Shown piece by piece: positions 21,211 through 32,029 of a stretch of DNA of 64,000 bases. Numbering within the stretch: the stretch's first letter is position 1; each line of letters begins with the position of its first letter. Source of the stretch: Eucommia ulmoides (Eukaryota; Streptophyta; Magnoliopsida; Garryales; Eucommiaceae); contig CM028335.1 of assembly GCA_016647705.1 (NCBI GenBank), positions 25,417,212 to 25,481,211 of the forward strand, in the 5' to 3' direction. The position numbers and the translations under genes were made by a program. A model generated the notes under the pieces. It saw only the letters and a program-made list of their open reading frames with translations, searched no databases and was not told where the DNA came from.

Positions 21211-22712
21211 TGGTGGCCGCAAATAATGTGCTGCCACTTTCACCGCAAGCGTATGGATCAAGTTTTAGTATAGTGGACCTTTTGGTCAGGTATCGTATCC
21301 ACAGAGATTGGTTGAGATTACTATCGAGTATCACGATTGTCATAACCTAATTTTATCTAGGCACTAAAAATGGATTTTAATTAATTACTAATACTAAACT
21401 AAAATACTAATTAAGTTAACTATACTATAAATACTAATTTGAGATTGTTTAGGGGAGTAGATTGCCTAAGGATTAACTTTATTTACTTAAATGAGTCTAA
21501 TTTTGTTTTAGTTAACATTAACAGCGTTCGGCATATTCGACAATCTCGGTTTGTAAACTCCCTCGCCACCTCTTCCGAGTGTAAGACGGGGGAATACGTG
21601 ACTTCGTGTCAACACCGAAGTCCCCCTCAACGTCTTAACGACTCTAGGTCACGTGAGTCTCGCCCCAACGTTATCGATTGCACACTTTCTAACGCCCTCC
21701 TGGGTCGTTAGATTGTCGTGTTGTGTTAACCCTAGTCCGAATCCGGGGTTACCTCTCCCAAGTGTCAAACCCCGTATTCTCAATATATCTAAACTAGCAT
21801 ATAATCATAGAAAATACGGCAACACAATCAACATACGAGGAACAACCAAGAACGAAACACAAATTCAACCAAAACTACATTTTCATAAATAATACGTTAA
21901 TCCCTATTATAATCCATGTTTAACTCATGGCCCTAACCGTTTATACAATGTAGAATGAGCGGAACATGCTCAACAATTACCAAAATGAAGAAAACAAATA
22001 GGGAAAACAAGCGACTTAGCCGATATCCAAAGATTTGCCGCTAGAAACGTCGATTGATTGCTTCCTTGTTGATCCTCCACATCGAGTTGAGAGCTCTCCC
22101 TCCAAAATCCCTAAATATACCCTTAGATATGGCCTAAGGGGCTAAAAAATGCAAGAGAGAAAGAAAGAGACCAAAGAAGGGGGAGGAGAGGAGGTATTTA
22201 TGGCCAAAATATCCTAAAAATATCTAAAAATATCTCAAGACTGCGCAGGGGAAATCCTCCTAGGCGAAGAAAACTTTGCCTAGGCGAATTTAAGGCAGTT
22301 CAGCTAATCGCCTAGGCGGTGGACTGGGAGAACATTCTGTTGGATTTTCGCTTAGGCGAGCGGTTGTCAGTAGCCCATCTTTGTCTTCTGCTAGATTTCC
22401 ACCTAGGCGAAAGAATCTCCACCTAGGCGGTCGTCCGTCAGTAACATTTTTCTCTTTTCTCAGGCGGTGGTCTGGACGCCTAGGCGGTGGGCATGTTTAA
22501 TCTTTTAACCTCCGAGCTTGTTTATCCACCGTAACTTCGAACCGCTTTGGTTCGATCTCATCGTTTTCGCTCCAGTTTCCTATCTTTTTGCCCCACACAC
22601 CTGATTTAATACAAAAAGAGAAAAACTAATTAAAACACATAAAAATAACTATAAACGTACTCGAAAACTAACAAATTCGGATTGGAAATATGTAGGTAAT
22701 TTACACCTATCA
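21211..22712 (-). repeat. Right LTR of the gypsy derivative (1502 bp, minus strand)
   Basis: On the minus strand it starts TGATAGGTG at 22712 and ends GGCCACCA at 21211, followed by the primer-binding site. It carries six CCTAGG palindromes (22256-22495) and a degraded TATA box. Together with the left LTR it forms a 1.5-kb inverted repeat with a 1.9-kb spacer, which could fold into a long hairpin if transcribed through. Confidence 0.85.
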
Positions 22713-22717
22713 TCTAC

Positions 22718-23077
22718 CTTCCCAGTTGTCAAGACTCGAGTAAGGTCTTGAATTACACATGCAGAAGAAGAAAACACCGCAAGAATGACTAAGAGTAAGA
22801 GCACTTACACTAAGATTAAAAGAAAACATGGGAACAAATAGAATAAGGAATTGGATAAGGGCACAGTACCAATGCGAGTGATAGCAACATTCTGACCATT
22901 AGAAAGTGTAACAGTGGTGTTGTGAATCATTTTGGAATGAGAAAACAGAGAGATAGAGCAACAAACGTGATGTGTTGCACCAGTGTCGATAACCCAAGTA
23001 TGTGGAGGAACCGAATGATGGGAAAGGAAAATTTTAGTAAAGGGGTTACCATTAACATGTGAAATCGAAGGTTCCAT
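22718..23077 (-). pseudogene. Copia-A protease region
   Basis: The minus-strand frame contains WVIDTGATHHVCC, the aspartic-protease signature (DTGA) of copia polyproteins, followed by a VTLSNGQNVAITRIGTV-like block. The protease would cut Gag-Pol in the particle. The frame breaks near 22805, and the region is cut on its 3' side by the gypsy insertion. Confidence 0.8.
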
Positions 23078-23083
23078 GGCCGA

Positions 23084-24262
23084 TTAGGACTCAGATGTGG
23101 AGATTCCATGAGTATGGAGCTGCGAGCTGAGGTATGAAATCAGTTGTTGAACCTGATTTGGTGAAAATTGCTCAGAGAGGGTAGATAACGTCGTAGCAGT
23201 AGCAGTAGTGGGTAGATATTTGGTCAAACAATAGTGTTCTGCTGTGGATTGAAGAGAATTCTGATAGGTTGTGATTTGGGCTTTAGACTTGGGCTTGTAC
23301 CTAGGGGGATACCCATGCAATTTGTAGTAGTGGTCCACTGAGTGACCACTCAACCCATAATGAGAACATTGTGGCTTCATTCACCGACATCGAAATGGAG
23401 AAGAAGAGATCACCACTATAGGAGCAATTAGAGTTGGGAGGAGAGAAGGTTGAGAAGTCGTGACACCAAAAGCGAGAGAATCATGCGGTGCAGAAGAACC
23501 AGCACTAAGAGATCGTTGTCGCTCTTCCTGAACAATGAGATTGAACACCTTCGTAACATAAGGCAGAGGATTGAGCTTTAGGATTTGACCGTGCATACCA
23601 GCATAAGATTCGTTGAGACCCATTAGGAATTGCATAACATATTTGTGTTGTTGATGATCGGTCCACAATTTCATACCACCACTTTGCCAAAGAGGAACAG
23701 GTTGGAAATTCTTAAGCTTATACCAAAGGGTTTTCAGCCAAGTGATATAGGTATTGATGTCGAGAGATCTGTGAGAAAGACCATGAAGTTGTTGTTTGAT
23801 CTGGAAGATGTATGGAGCATTGCTCTGACAAAATTGTTTATGGAGATCTGACTAGACAGCGTGAGCACTATCGAGGTAGAGAAGACTATCGGTGATTTCT
23901 TCAGAGACAACATTAAGAAGCCAAGAGGTGACCATACTATTGCAACAAGACCAGATTCTAGTGGAGGGATTATCCGAAGAAGGTTGCCGAAGAGTGTCGT
24001 CCACAAAACCGAGCTTGTTCTTGGCATTGAGGGCCATCAACATCGCACGATTCCAGGTATTGTAATTAAGGCCAGTAAGTACATGAGAAACTAGGGCTAA
24101 ACCAGGATGATCCCCATTGTGTAGAAAAAATGGATTGTGAATATTATCCATTGAAAAGGAATCCGGTTGAGATTGAGTAGTGGTTGAAGAAGAAAGAGGG
24201 GTAAGGGATTGGAAACGATTGTTAGTAGTGGTTGACTGTTGATTACCACTACCACGAGCCAT
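23084..24262 (-). pseudogene. Copia-A Gag (nonsense-mutated)
   Basis: The frame starts at ATG 24262 (MARGSGNQQSTTT). It has the copia Gag block NPFFLHNGDHPGLALV, then LTGLNYNTWNRAMLMAL and AKNKLGFVDDTL, then VMQFLMGLNESYAGMHGQIL and VQEERQRS. Near 23375 the zinc knuckle reads CSHYGLSGHSVDHYYKLHGYPP, where the second and last cysteines have become tyrosine, so zinc binding should be lost. An in-frame TAG at 23852-23854 stands where relatives have tryptophan. Gag would form the particle; this copy cannot. Confidence 0.85.
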
Positions 24263-24316
24263 GGTGGTTCAGCTATAAAGCTGCTATGTGCAGCAGAGTA
24301 ATGAGAAAAGAAAATT

Positions 24317-24328
24317 CTTCTAATAACA
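24317..24328 (-). other. Decayed initiator-Met primer-binding site of Copia-A
   Basis: TGTTATTAGAAG on the minus strand, just after the LTR, resembles TGGTATCAGAGC with four changes. Its position between LTR and Gag start supports the call despite the decay. Confidence 0.5.
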
Positions 24329-24543
24329 TATTAGAGATTGAGAATAAAGAATGATAGAATGAAAGATATTATTTTCATTGATCTTCAAAGTAGTACTGAT
24401 ACAATATATATAGCCACATGGATTGAACTAACTAATCACAACAACCAAGCATAAGAAATCACAACAAACTAACAATAGAAGGAATAGAAGGTTCTATAGG
24501 GAATATTCCTAAAGTCTAATACTTATTCATTTTATCTTTCACA
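24329..24543 (-). repeat. 5' LTR of Copia-A (215 bp, minus strand)
   Basis: It runs on the minus strand from TGTGAAAGATAAAATG at 24543 to a CTCTAATA end at 24329, with a TATA-like CTATATATATTG at 24403-24414. The short LTR fits a small copia lineage. The matching 3' LTR is not in the window because the element is truncated at about 8855, so no LTR-pair age can be estimated. Confidence 0.65.
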
Positions 24544-25209
24544 CCAAAGGGAAGATAACATCACCATAAGCCGTTGGATGTCCCCAGTCACGTATACTAC
24601 ATATACAAAACAAAAACTACTTTTAAAAGCACTTTTAAAATATTCAATAATTGTTATCGAGAACAAAACCAAACAAGCCCTTAAAACGAATGTGATCTCC
24701 TTTTTCGCACTATTAATTAAACTCGTTACCTGCGCAGCATTGGTCAATAAGAGAAGTAACAACTAAAAATATCGATGCCTGCTTCAACTCGGACACCAAT
24801 TTAATTTATCAGTATGCTGCAAGAACTTGTTCATATATATAGAATTGTTAATATATATGATGTTCACATATACAACACTACGATTATATATATTTCTATG
24901 TGCACAAACAGATTCAAAGTGAGATAACGTTTCCCTTCCTCGTAGGTAGTGTTTGGAAGTACGGAATTTGAAATAACAGCCATTCATTTCTAGTTCCAAT
25001 TCTAAGGTCCCAATTCCAAGCAACCAAAGGCTATTAAAAATGAGCAAGTAATCTAAGACATTCAAGAAAGTGAATGATGAATGTTCATTCAAACTACCAA
25101 ATTTGAAGTTGGAAGCCACTTCTTGTTGGCTAGTTTGATCATTAGCCAAAAAATAAATAATAAATAAATAAAAAAAAAAAAAAAAAAACCTGATTACACC
25201 ATACATTTG

Positions 25210-26571
25210 GAAACCAAAACTCTAAGATGGCGCTTGGTGGCATGGAATTGAAGCCTTGGAATTGGAATTAAAAATAAACGCAAGTAAATTTTCAATTTTT
25301 CACACGGGTTCATCTCTAATTCCAATTCCAAGACTTCAATTCCATGAAACAAAAATAAATATGTGGACAACAAAAATTGAAGGCCATTGCAGATGCCTTG
25401 GAAATAAGGAAGAAGACAAAAATTTAGGTAAAATTTGTTGCAGATGCCATGCATTTCGTTTTTAATCATTCTATTTTTTAAGTTTTGAGAAATGTTTATC
25501 ATTAAAAGAGACTAGCAAAGGTTACAGAAGATTGTGACAGAGAGCATATCACAACTATATCTAGCCCTTCTCTAGGAAATAAAAAACAACCAACCAAAGA
25601 ATACAGAATGTAATCGTGAGCAAGCTACAACTAGGGAGGGAATGGCTCGGCTGGACAAGAACCAAAACCAAAACTCTAAGATGGCGCTTGGTGGCACGGA
25701 ATTGAAGCCTTGGAATTGGAATTAAAAATAAACGCAAGTAAATTTTCAATTTTTCACACGGGTTCATCTCTAATTCCAATTCCAAGACTTCAATTCCATG
25801 AAACAAAAATAAATATGTGGACAACAAAAATTGAAGGCCATTGCAGATGCCTTGGAAATAAGGAAGAAGACAAAAATTTAGGTAAAATTTGTTGCAGATG
25901 CCATGCATTTCGTTTTTAATCATTCTATTTTTTAAGTTTTGAGAAATGTTTATCATTAAAAGAGACTAGCAAAGGTTACAGAAGATTGTGACAGAGAGCA
26001 TATCACAACTATATCTAGCCCTTCTCTAGGAAATAAAAAACAACCAACCAAAGAATACAGAATGTAATCGTGAGCAAGCTACAACTAGGGAGGGAATGGC
26101 TCGGCTGGACAAGAACCAAAACCAAAACTCTAAGATGGCGCTTGGTGGCACGGAATTGAAGCCTTGGAATTGGAATTAAAAATAAACGCAAGTAAATTTT
26201 CAATTTTTCACACGGGTTCATCTCTAATTCCAATTCCAAGACTTCAATTCCATGAAACAAAAATAAATATGTGGACAACAAAAATTAAAGGCCATTGCAG
26301 ATGCCTTGGAAATAAGGAAGAAGACAAAAATTTAGGTAAAATTTGTTGCAGATGCCATGCATTTCGTTTTTAATCATTCTATTTTTTAAGTTTTGAGAAA
26401 TGTTTATCATTAAAAGAGACTAGCAAAGGTTACAGAAGATTGTGACAGAAAGCATATCACAACTATATCTAGCCCTTCTCTAGGAAATAAAAAACAACCA
26501 ACCAAAGAATACAGAATGTAATCGTGAGCAAGCTACAACTAGGGAGGGAATGGCTCGGCTGGACAAGAACC
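25210..26571. repeat. 454-bp unit repeated three times in tandem
   Basis: Units at about 25210-25663, 25664-26117 and 26118-26571 are almost identical. Only a handful of differences can be seen, such as GGCATGG against GGCACGG, and ATTGAAGG against ATTAAAGG in unit 3. The same open frame recurs at 25256, 25710 and 26164, so the spacing is exactly 454. Each unit contains an imperfect hairpin whose arms, ATGGAATTGAAG(C/T)CTTGG extended by AATTGGAATTA, match at 28 of 29 bases in unit 1; this is a probable MITE. No protein family is recognisable, so the open frames are probably incidental. The near-identity implies recent unequal exchange, or possibly an assembly artefact. Confidence 0.9.
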
Positions 26572-28806
26572 AAAACCAAAACCGTTCAGGAAACTGCAAA
26601 CATGAGACCACACAACCACCTCCGATTTTTGTTATGTCATTCTTTTTTCAACCTGAACCGCACGTTTTTTGTATAAAATTGAAGCCAACCCGTGAGCCCG
26701 TTTATAGGTCATTTAGTTTTAATATTTCACTATTTAACCCCTAGTTCTTTTGGGTAGTTCATGAAAAAAGAACTATTTCATCTCCATCCATTATGTCTGT
26801 ATCATATTTCAATGCATGATAACCTAATTCATTCAAATTGCTTGTTAGTCATTAAAAGGATTAAGGCAGCTTTTGAAACAAGGTAGAAGCATACACCCAC
26901 AAAATCTAAAACAACAAACTACATGTGAAATATGAGCATCTCCAACATTAATTAGGCCAAATTTATTCTGTCATTTATCAAATATTGCCATGAATAGTAC
27001 TTTAGCACATCTAATTCAAAGTGAGTGCTCCAACATATGAGGCAAAATCGATTATCATTTTTTTAAAAGTATTTTTATATTAAAATTAAAAATAAAAATT
27101 AACTTAGAATTAACAGTAGTTTTTAAATATATTTTTATATTAAAATTAAAAATTAAATTTAAATTTAAAATATTTAATATTATGTATTTTTTTATGTTGT
27201 TTGATTTTTTTAACTTAAATTAAATTATGACAATAATTTAAATTTAAAATAAAATTAAAATTCCAAAATAATCCAAGATTAATTTAACCCTAATTCACAG
27301 ATAATAGCCAAGTTGTTTGAGCTTATTTTGACATAAAAAATGCCAAAATTTGAGATGAAATAGAGGAGGACCGAGGTGCTAGAGTTGCTCTAAAAAATTG
27401 TTATTATTGATAGACCAATTGAGAACCAGCCACCCCAAACTCTAAATTTGGTGTTGAACAATACAATGTTATTTCGTTTTCATTTTTCCAATTTATGGTC
27501 TGGCATGATATGTTTGTTTATCAATTCTTTAAACCATTACCTCTAAAACATAGAAGAAAAAAATAGAAAAAAAAAAAAAAAAAAAAGGGAATTAAAGAAC
27601 ATAAAAAATTAAAATATATTTATCTTCTATTTTTTAAATATTTTTCATACTAAGTCATCATACGTTTCTTCTCATATTATTACAACAGCTTTTTATAAAA
27701 AAAAATATACCGAAGAAAGTGCATTTCAAAATTATGTTTTCAAATTAAATTATTAATTTTTATGTTGATTTTGTAATTTCAAAATTATTTCTAAATAAAA
27801 ACATTGTAAAAAATAAATTATATCTACTTTCTAGATAAAATAAATTTTTATTATAAAATTTTCTATATAATATAGTTAAATTAAGACCCGATCAAACTCA
27901 CCTAGAAAAATCATGTTTCAAAATTCTTTGGAAAACGAATTGTCATCTTTTAAAAAAATTAACAACTAATCACTTCTTTAAAAATTTGATTTATTAAAAA
28001 TAAACAAAATTCAACATTAAACACCATCAGGTACAATATCATTTTCTAACACTTTATAATAATATTAGTTAAAAAAAATACAAATACAAAAACAAAAAAA
28101 TATATGAAATAAATAGCCTAATTATATTAACATTAATTTACTAGAATGATTTTTTAATTACATTATAAACACAAAAGTTAAGTTCTAGTGAAAATAGATT
28201 ACAATTATTGATTTGTTTGTTTTGAATGAAAGAGTAGCATGCGTATATATTAAATCTGGAGAGTTAAATGCATATTATTTTTTAATAATAAAATTTTCAA
28301 AAGTTGACTATGAATTTGAGTAATGAAATAATGTATGAAAATAAAAGAAATCACATATTATTTGTTTGTTGTAATCGAGTGTAGGAGACAATACAATATT
28401 TCAAAATTATTTAAAGAGAGCGATTTGATCAAACGTTGGCCTCCTACTTAACATCTCTATTTTTAAAATAAAATATTTTTACTCTTAATTTTTTATATTA
28501 TTTTTTATAAAATAGGCTATGAAAATTTATTTGAAATCGGGAGGTCATTGGTTTTTGAAGAAAATAAAAGGATGGAAACATTTTGCACTACTTAAAAATT
28601 CATAATTTTGGAAAAAAAGATTTTGTGGTTAAAAGTTGTGTTTAAATCAATTAATTTACATTGTCGCTTCTATTAATTAATATCCATCAATTTTTTTAAT
28701 ATAATATTACGAAAATGATTTTGTATTATTTTTAAAAATAAATTCGAGCGAAAGACGAACTCAGATCCCAAAATTCAAATAAAAGTAAGATAGAAAAATC
28801 AAAACG

Positions 28807-28849
<43 letters not shown>

Positions 28850-28857
28850 CAGTAAAA
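26572..28857. other. AT-rich gene-free stretch with a MITE and (AT)n run
   Basis: I see no coding signal. A probable MITE lies at about 26934-27393: its left end GAGCATCTCCAAC and the reverse complement of its right end, AGAGCAACTCTAGC, form a short imperfect inverted repeat of a type common in dicots. A pure AT dinucleotide run occupies 28809-28847. Several poly-A runs (about 27566-27587) complete the stretch. Confidence 0.55.
26934..27393. mobile_element. MITE with GAGCATCTCCAAC ends
   Basis: GAGCATCTCCAAC at the left, and AGAGCAACTCTAGCAC as the reverse complement of the right end, bracket about 460 bp of AT-rich sequence without coding capacity. Such ends are frequent in plant MITEs. The target duplication is not clear, so I leave the superfamily open. 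Confidence 0.5.
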
Positions 28858-29579
28858 ATGGACTTACAGAAAAAAGAAAAAAAAAAAGAAAAACTAAATG
28901 AAAAACTCATATCTAGACAAACTCACCAAGATCGGACATTTGAGAAGGTTAGGGCTGAGAAAGTATTGTGGTTGCAGCGCATGAGATCAATAACTATGCT
29001 GGCTCTAGGATTTTCCGCCGTCGTCACTGACACGACTCGACGGAGTTTCCGATGACTTTAGAGAAAGAAATAGGAAAAATTATCGGGTCATGGGTCAACA
29101 GTTCAACTGTTAGGCGAACCATGGTTAAATCGTGATATCATAATTACATCATTAAAAAATTAATACACCCCCCCCCCCTCCCCCACATATAGATATATAT
29201 ATGTAAAAATATCAAAAAATACAGAACAAAAAAGAAAAATACATACATTTCTATAGATAGTATCCATATCTATAATCTGTAACATTATGAGAGAGAGAAT
29301 TTATGTGGGTGGTAATTTCGTGATTTTGTTTTCAATTTTGTCCCTTCTTTAACGTTATGATGGAAATTTTGTAATTGATTTTCAATTCTTGTTCTCTTTG
29401 GTCATTAACAGTGTGAATGGTAATTTCCTAAACTTGATATTGCTCATGTTATTCTTGAGAGGAGGAATCGGCCAAATTTAATCGAAGGAGAGAAAGATAT
29501 ATTGGGGATGATTTCAATCAATGTTCTTCCAAAATTAGATCGGTCCTCTTATGTAGTAGCGGGATTTATTCTCAGCTTG

Positions 29580-30300
29580 TAGCCAATGTTCTTTGCCACT
29601 AAAGCTATGTCGCTCGTCGCGAAGCCTTAGAAGGGAAGGTGAAATCTGGAGCTCGTCATCTCATCCACAGTGTCGTACGATCGATCGATGGTGGTGATCT
29701 CGGCGAAGAGCAGTTGTTGACGACATCGATCCAGGCGATTTCGAGGAAGATGGTGGCGACGACATCGAACCCATCATGTTTTTTGGGAACAAAAATGAAA
29801 GAACAGGAACACTACACAAACAACAAGCAAAGAACAAATTCATAAGCGATTATCTCTCTCCCTCTCCGATCTCGCCGTTGTTGATCTCACTATTCCAGAT
29901 CTGGACGACGGTGGTCGGATTTAAAGGCAGTGAAGGTCGTTGCCGATCTCGCCGCTCATTGCTCCTGATCTCACTACCGATATCGTTGTCATCGTCGTCG
30001 CTGCCGATCTCACTGTCATCGTCGATCTCGATGCGGAGGACCAGATATGGTTCGAAATGACTAGATCTAGCTAGCGATAGTCGAATTTGAAGGCGATGAA
30101 GATCGACGACAGTAGGCTCTGGATAGCAATTTCGGTGATCGTGATTTCGTTGAACATTTCAGCAAAGATGGTGGCGACGACGATGGTGGTAGTGGCGGTG
30201 AAGATCGGTGACGGTCGATTTTGGATGGTAATTTCGGTGATGGTGATATCCGTGATGGCAATTTTGGCGAGACAGCGACAACGGTGGTAGCGGCGGGGAA
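29580..30300. other. GC-richer low-complexity segment of unknown nature
   Basis: This stretch is rich in CGATCTCG, GGTGGCGACGA and similar triplets and is open on both strands in places, with reading frames dominated by serine, proline or arginine. It abuts the truncated SIRE-like RNase H near 30355, so a chimeric minus-strand frame runs across the junction. I recognise no domain. It may be a decayed coding or 5'-UTR fragment; a C-run at about 29167-29180 lies upstream. Confidence 0.4.
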
Positions 30301-30354
30301 CTCCAAAGCAGCAGGTCGATCATGTGGAGTGCAAAGAGAAATCGTGAGAGAGTA

Positions 30355-31035
30355 ATCTAGGTCAGTTGTCCCCTTTAAGTATTGAAAAATTCGCTTAATA
30401 GCAGTCAAGTGCGATTCTTCAAGACAAGAATAAAATCTAGCACAAAGACAAACATTATACATAATGTCAAGTCTACTAGCAGTTAAATATAACAGACTAC
30501 CAATCATACCTCGATACATTTTTTCATTAACACTTTTGCCCGTATCATCTTTGTCTATCTTTGTAGCCGTTGCCATGGGAGTTTTTTACTCTTTAGCACC
30601 TTCCAAGCCATATTTTTTTAAAAACTCCTTGGTGTACTTAGTTTGATTTATAAATATTTCTTCTTTGGTTTACTTAATTTGCAATCCAAGAAATAAATTC
30701 AACTCTCCCATCATACTCATTTCAAATTCAACTTGTATTATCTTAGCATATTCTTGGCAAAGATCCTCATTAGTAGATCCAAAAATAATATCATCAACAT
30801 ACACTTATACTAATAGGATATCAGAATCAGTTTGCTTCACAAACAGTATTATATCACAAATTCCCCTTCGAAAATCGTTTTCGATCAAATATCGGCTAAG
30901 TTTCTCATACCAAGCTCTAAGAGCTTGTTTGAGCCCATACAAAACCTTGCGAAGTTTAAATACGTGATCGAAAAATTTATCACTTTCAAATCTCGGGGGT
31001 TGTTCCACATAAACTTCTTCTGATGATGATGACAA
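30355..31035 (-). pseudogene. SIRE-like copia reverse transcriptase / RNase H fragment
   Basis: On the minus strand the RT block EEVYVEQPPRFE begins right at the junction near 31030. HVFKLRKVLYGLKQALRAWYEKL follows, then a VYVDDIIFGS core after one in-frame stop. The RNase H lead MATATKIDKDDTGKSVNEK comes next, then YRGMIGSLLYLTASRLDIM and ESHLTAIKRIFQYLKGTTDL. Homology ends near 30355. The catalytic part of RNase H, the polypurine tract and the 3' LTR are missing, so the element is 3'-truncated. Confidence 0.8.
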
Positions 31036-32029
31036 TTAACTTTGATATTTTCTTCAAAACAAAAATATAACCACACTTCTCCTGAATCCGAGGATAGGCT
31101 TTATAACTCATTTAAGCATCATAATGAATATTTCAAAAAATATAATCAGTAAAGCACGAAAAATAAAAATAAAAAAATACTCCCCCTTAATAAAACATCA
31201 TCTAATTTCTCCCCATTTGTCATCTTCAAAAACAAAATTTAGGGAGGGGGGAACACAAATGAACATTACTCTAGACAATCATATAATATACTTGAAAGAG
31301 TAAGCCTAAATGAATTAAATCCAAATATATATAATTCTTTTAAAAACACATTGAATCAACTCATAACTTTAACTTTAAGAATCAAAACTCATTTTAACAA
31401 ATCAACTTTTAGGCATAAAACATCAACACTATGTGGATCATCATTATAGATAAATATCAAGTTTATTCAATTTATCAAAATTCACACCAAAAACATCATT
31501 CTTAACATTCAATCTATCACTATATAAGTGTAAACAAACTAATTCATTTTAAGAAAAAAAATATAATCTTTGAAGCACTAAGACATGAAATATCTCTCAA
31601 TAAATAACATGCATATTAAAAATGTTATCTCGTAACATGCTCAATCCCTTACACAGTAATAATCATTTAAAAATTCAGAGGATATGAGACATATAAGAAT
31701 GACCTATTATCATGTATATAGCCAGATACTTAATTCATATAAATATATCCAAGTAAGCATATAATCATGGTCTTGAACAATTCAACTCAAATAAATCATT
31801 CTTTATCTTTTAATTCACCTCAAACAACATGCATTTTAATAAATCAAAATTAATAAAAACTTAGTTCAATTAATCTTCTAAATCACATAACATGCTTTAA
31901 CATTAACACATGATTACTACTCAATATAAGCACATTATAAAAATATGTGATTACATTTTAACTAAATGTGATTTTCATACCTATTTGGCAAGTTCGGCAC
32001 CTCCCTCTTTAACAAATTAAATGAATTTA

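Larger units (their letters stand above)
17767..22712. mobile_element. Inverted-LTR gypsy (Tat/Athila-like) insertion
   Basis: The unit starts TGATAGGTGTAAATTACC and ends with the reverse complement of the same sequence. It is flanked by direct TCTAC copies (17762-17766 and 22713-22717), and Copia-A coding sequence resumes on both sides. The left LTR (17767-19305) is in plus orientation and the right LTR (21211-22712) in minus orientation. Only the right LTR has a primer-binding site. The left LTR abuts a polypurine-tract sequence belonging to a minus-strand element. The interior (19306-21186) has no gag or pol. It is a gypsy element in minus orientation whose 3' LTR has been replaced by an inverted copy. 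See findings. Confidence 0.85.

Noticed and set aside
17767-22712. Foldback or MULE transposon with 1.5-kb terminal inverted repeats
   Set aside because: The arms have LTR features: TG...CA ends, a TATA box, a tRNA-Asp primer site and a nearby polypurine tract. The target duplication is 5 bp and not the 8-11 bp of MULEs.
25256-26373. Three identical 69-codon frames that look like a small gene family
   Set aside because: They are copies of the 454-bp tandem unit, start at TTG and overlap longer antisense frames. They run through the hairpin; I see no conserved domain or start context.
29639-30290. Possible gene in the GC-richer segment before the SIRE-like RNase H
   Set aside because: Frames are short, composition-driven and open on both strands. 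The minus-strand one is a chance fusion with truncated RNase H.
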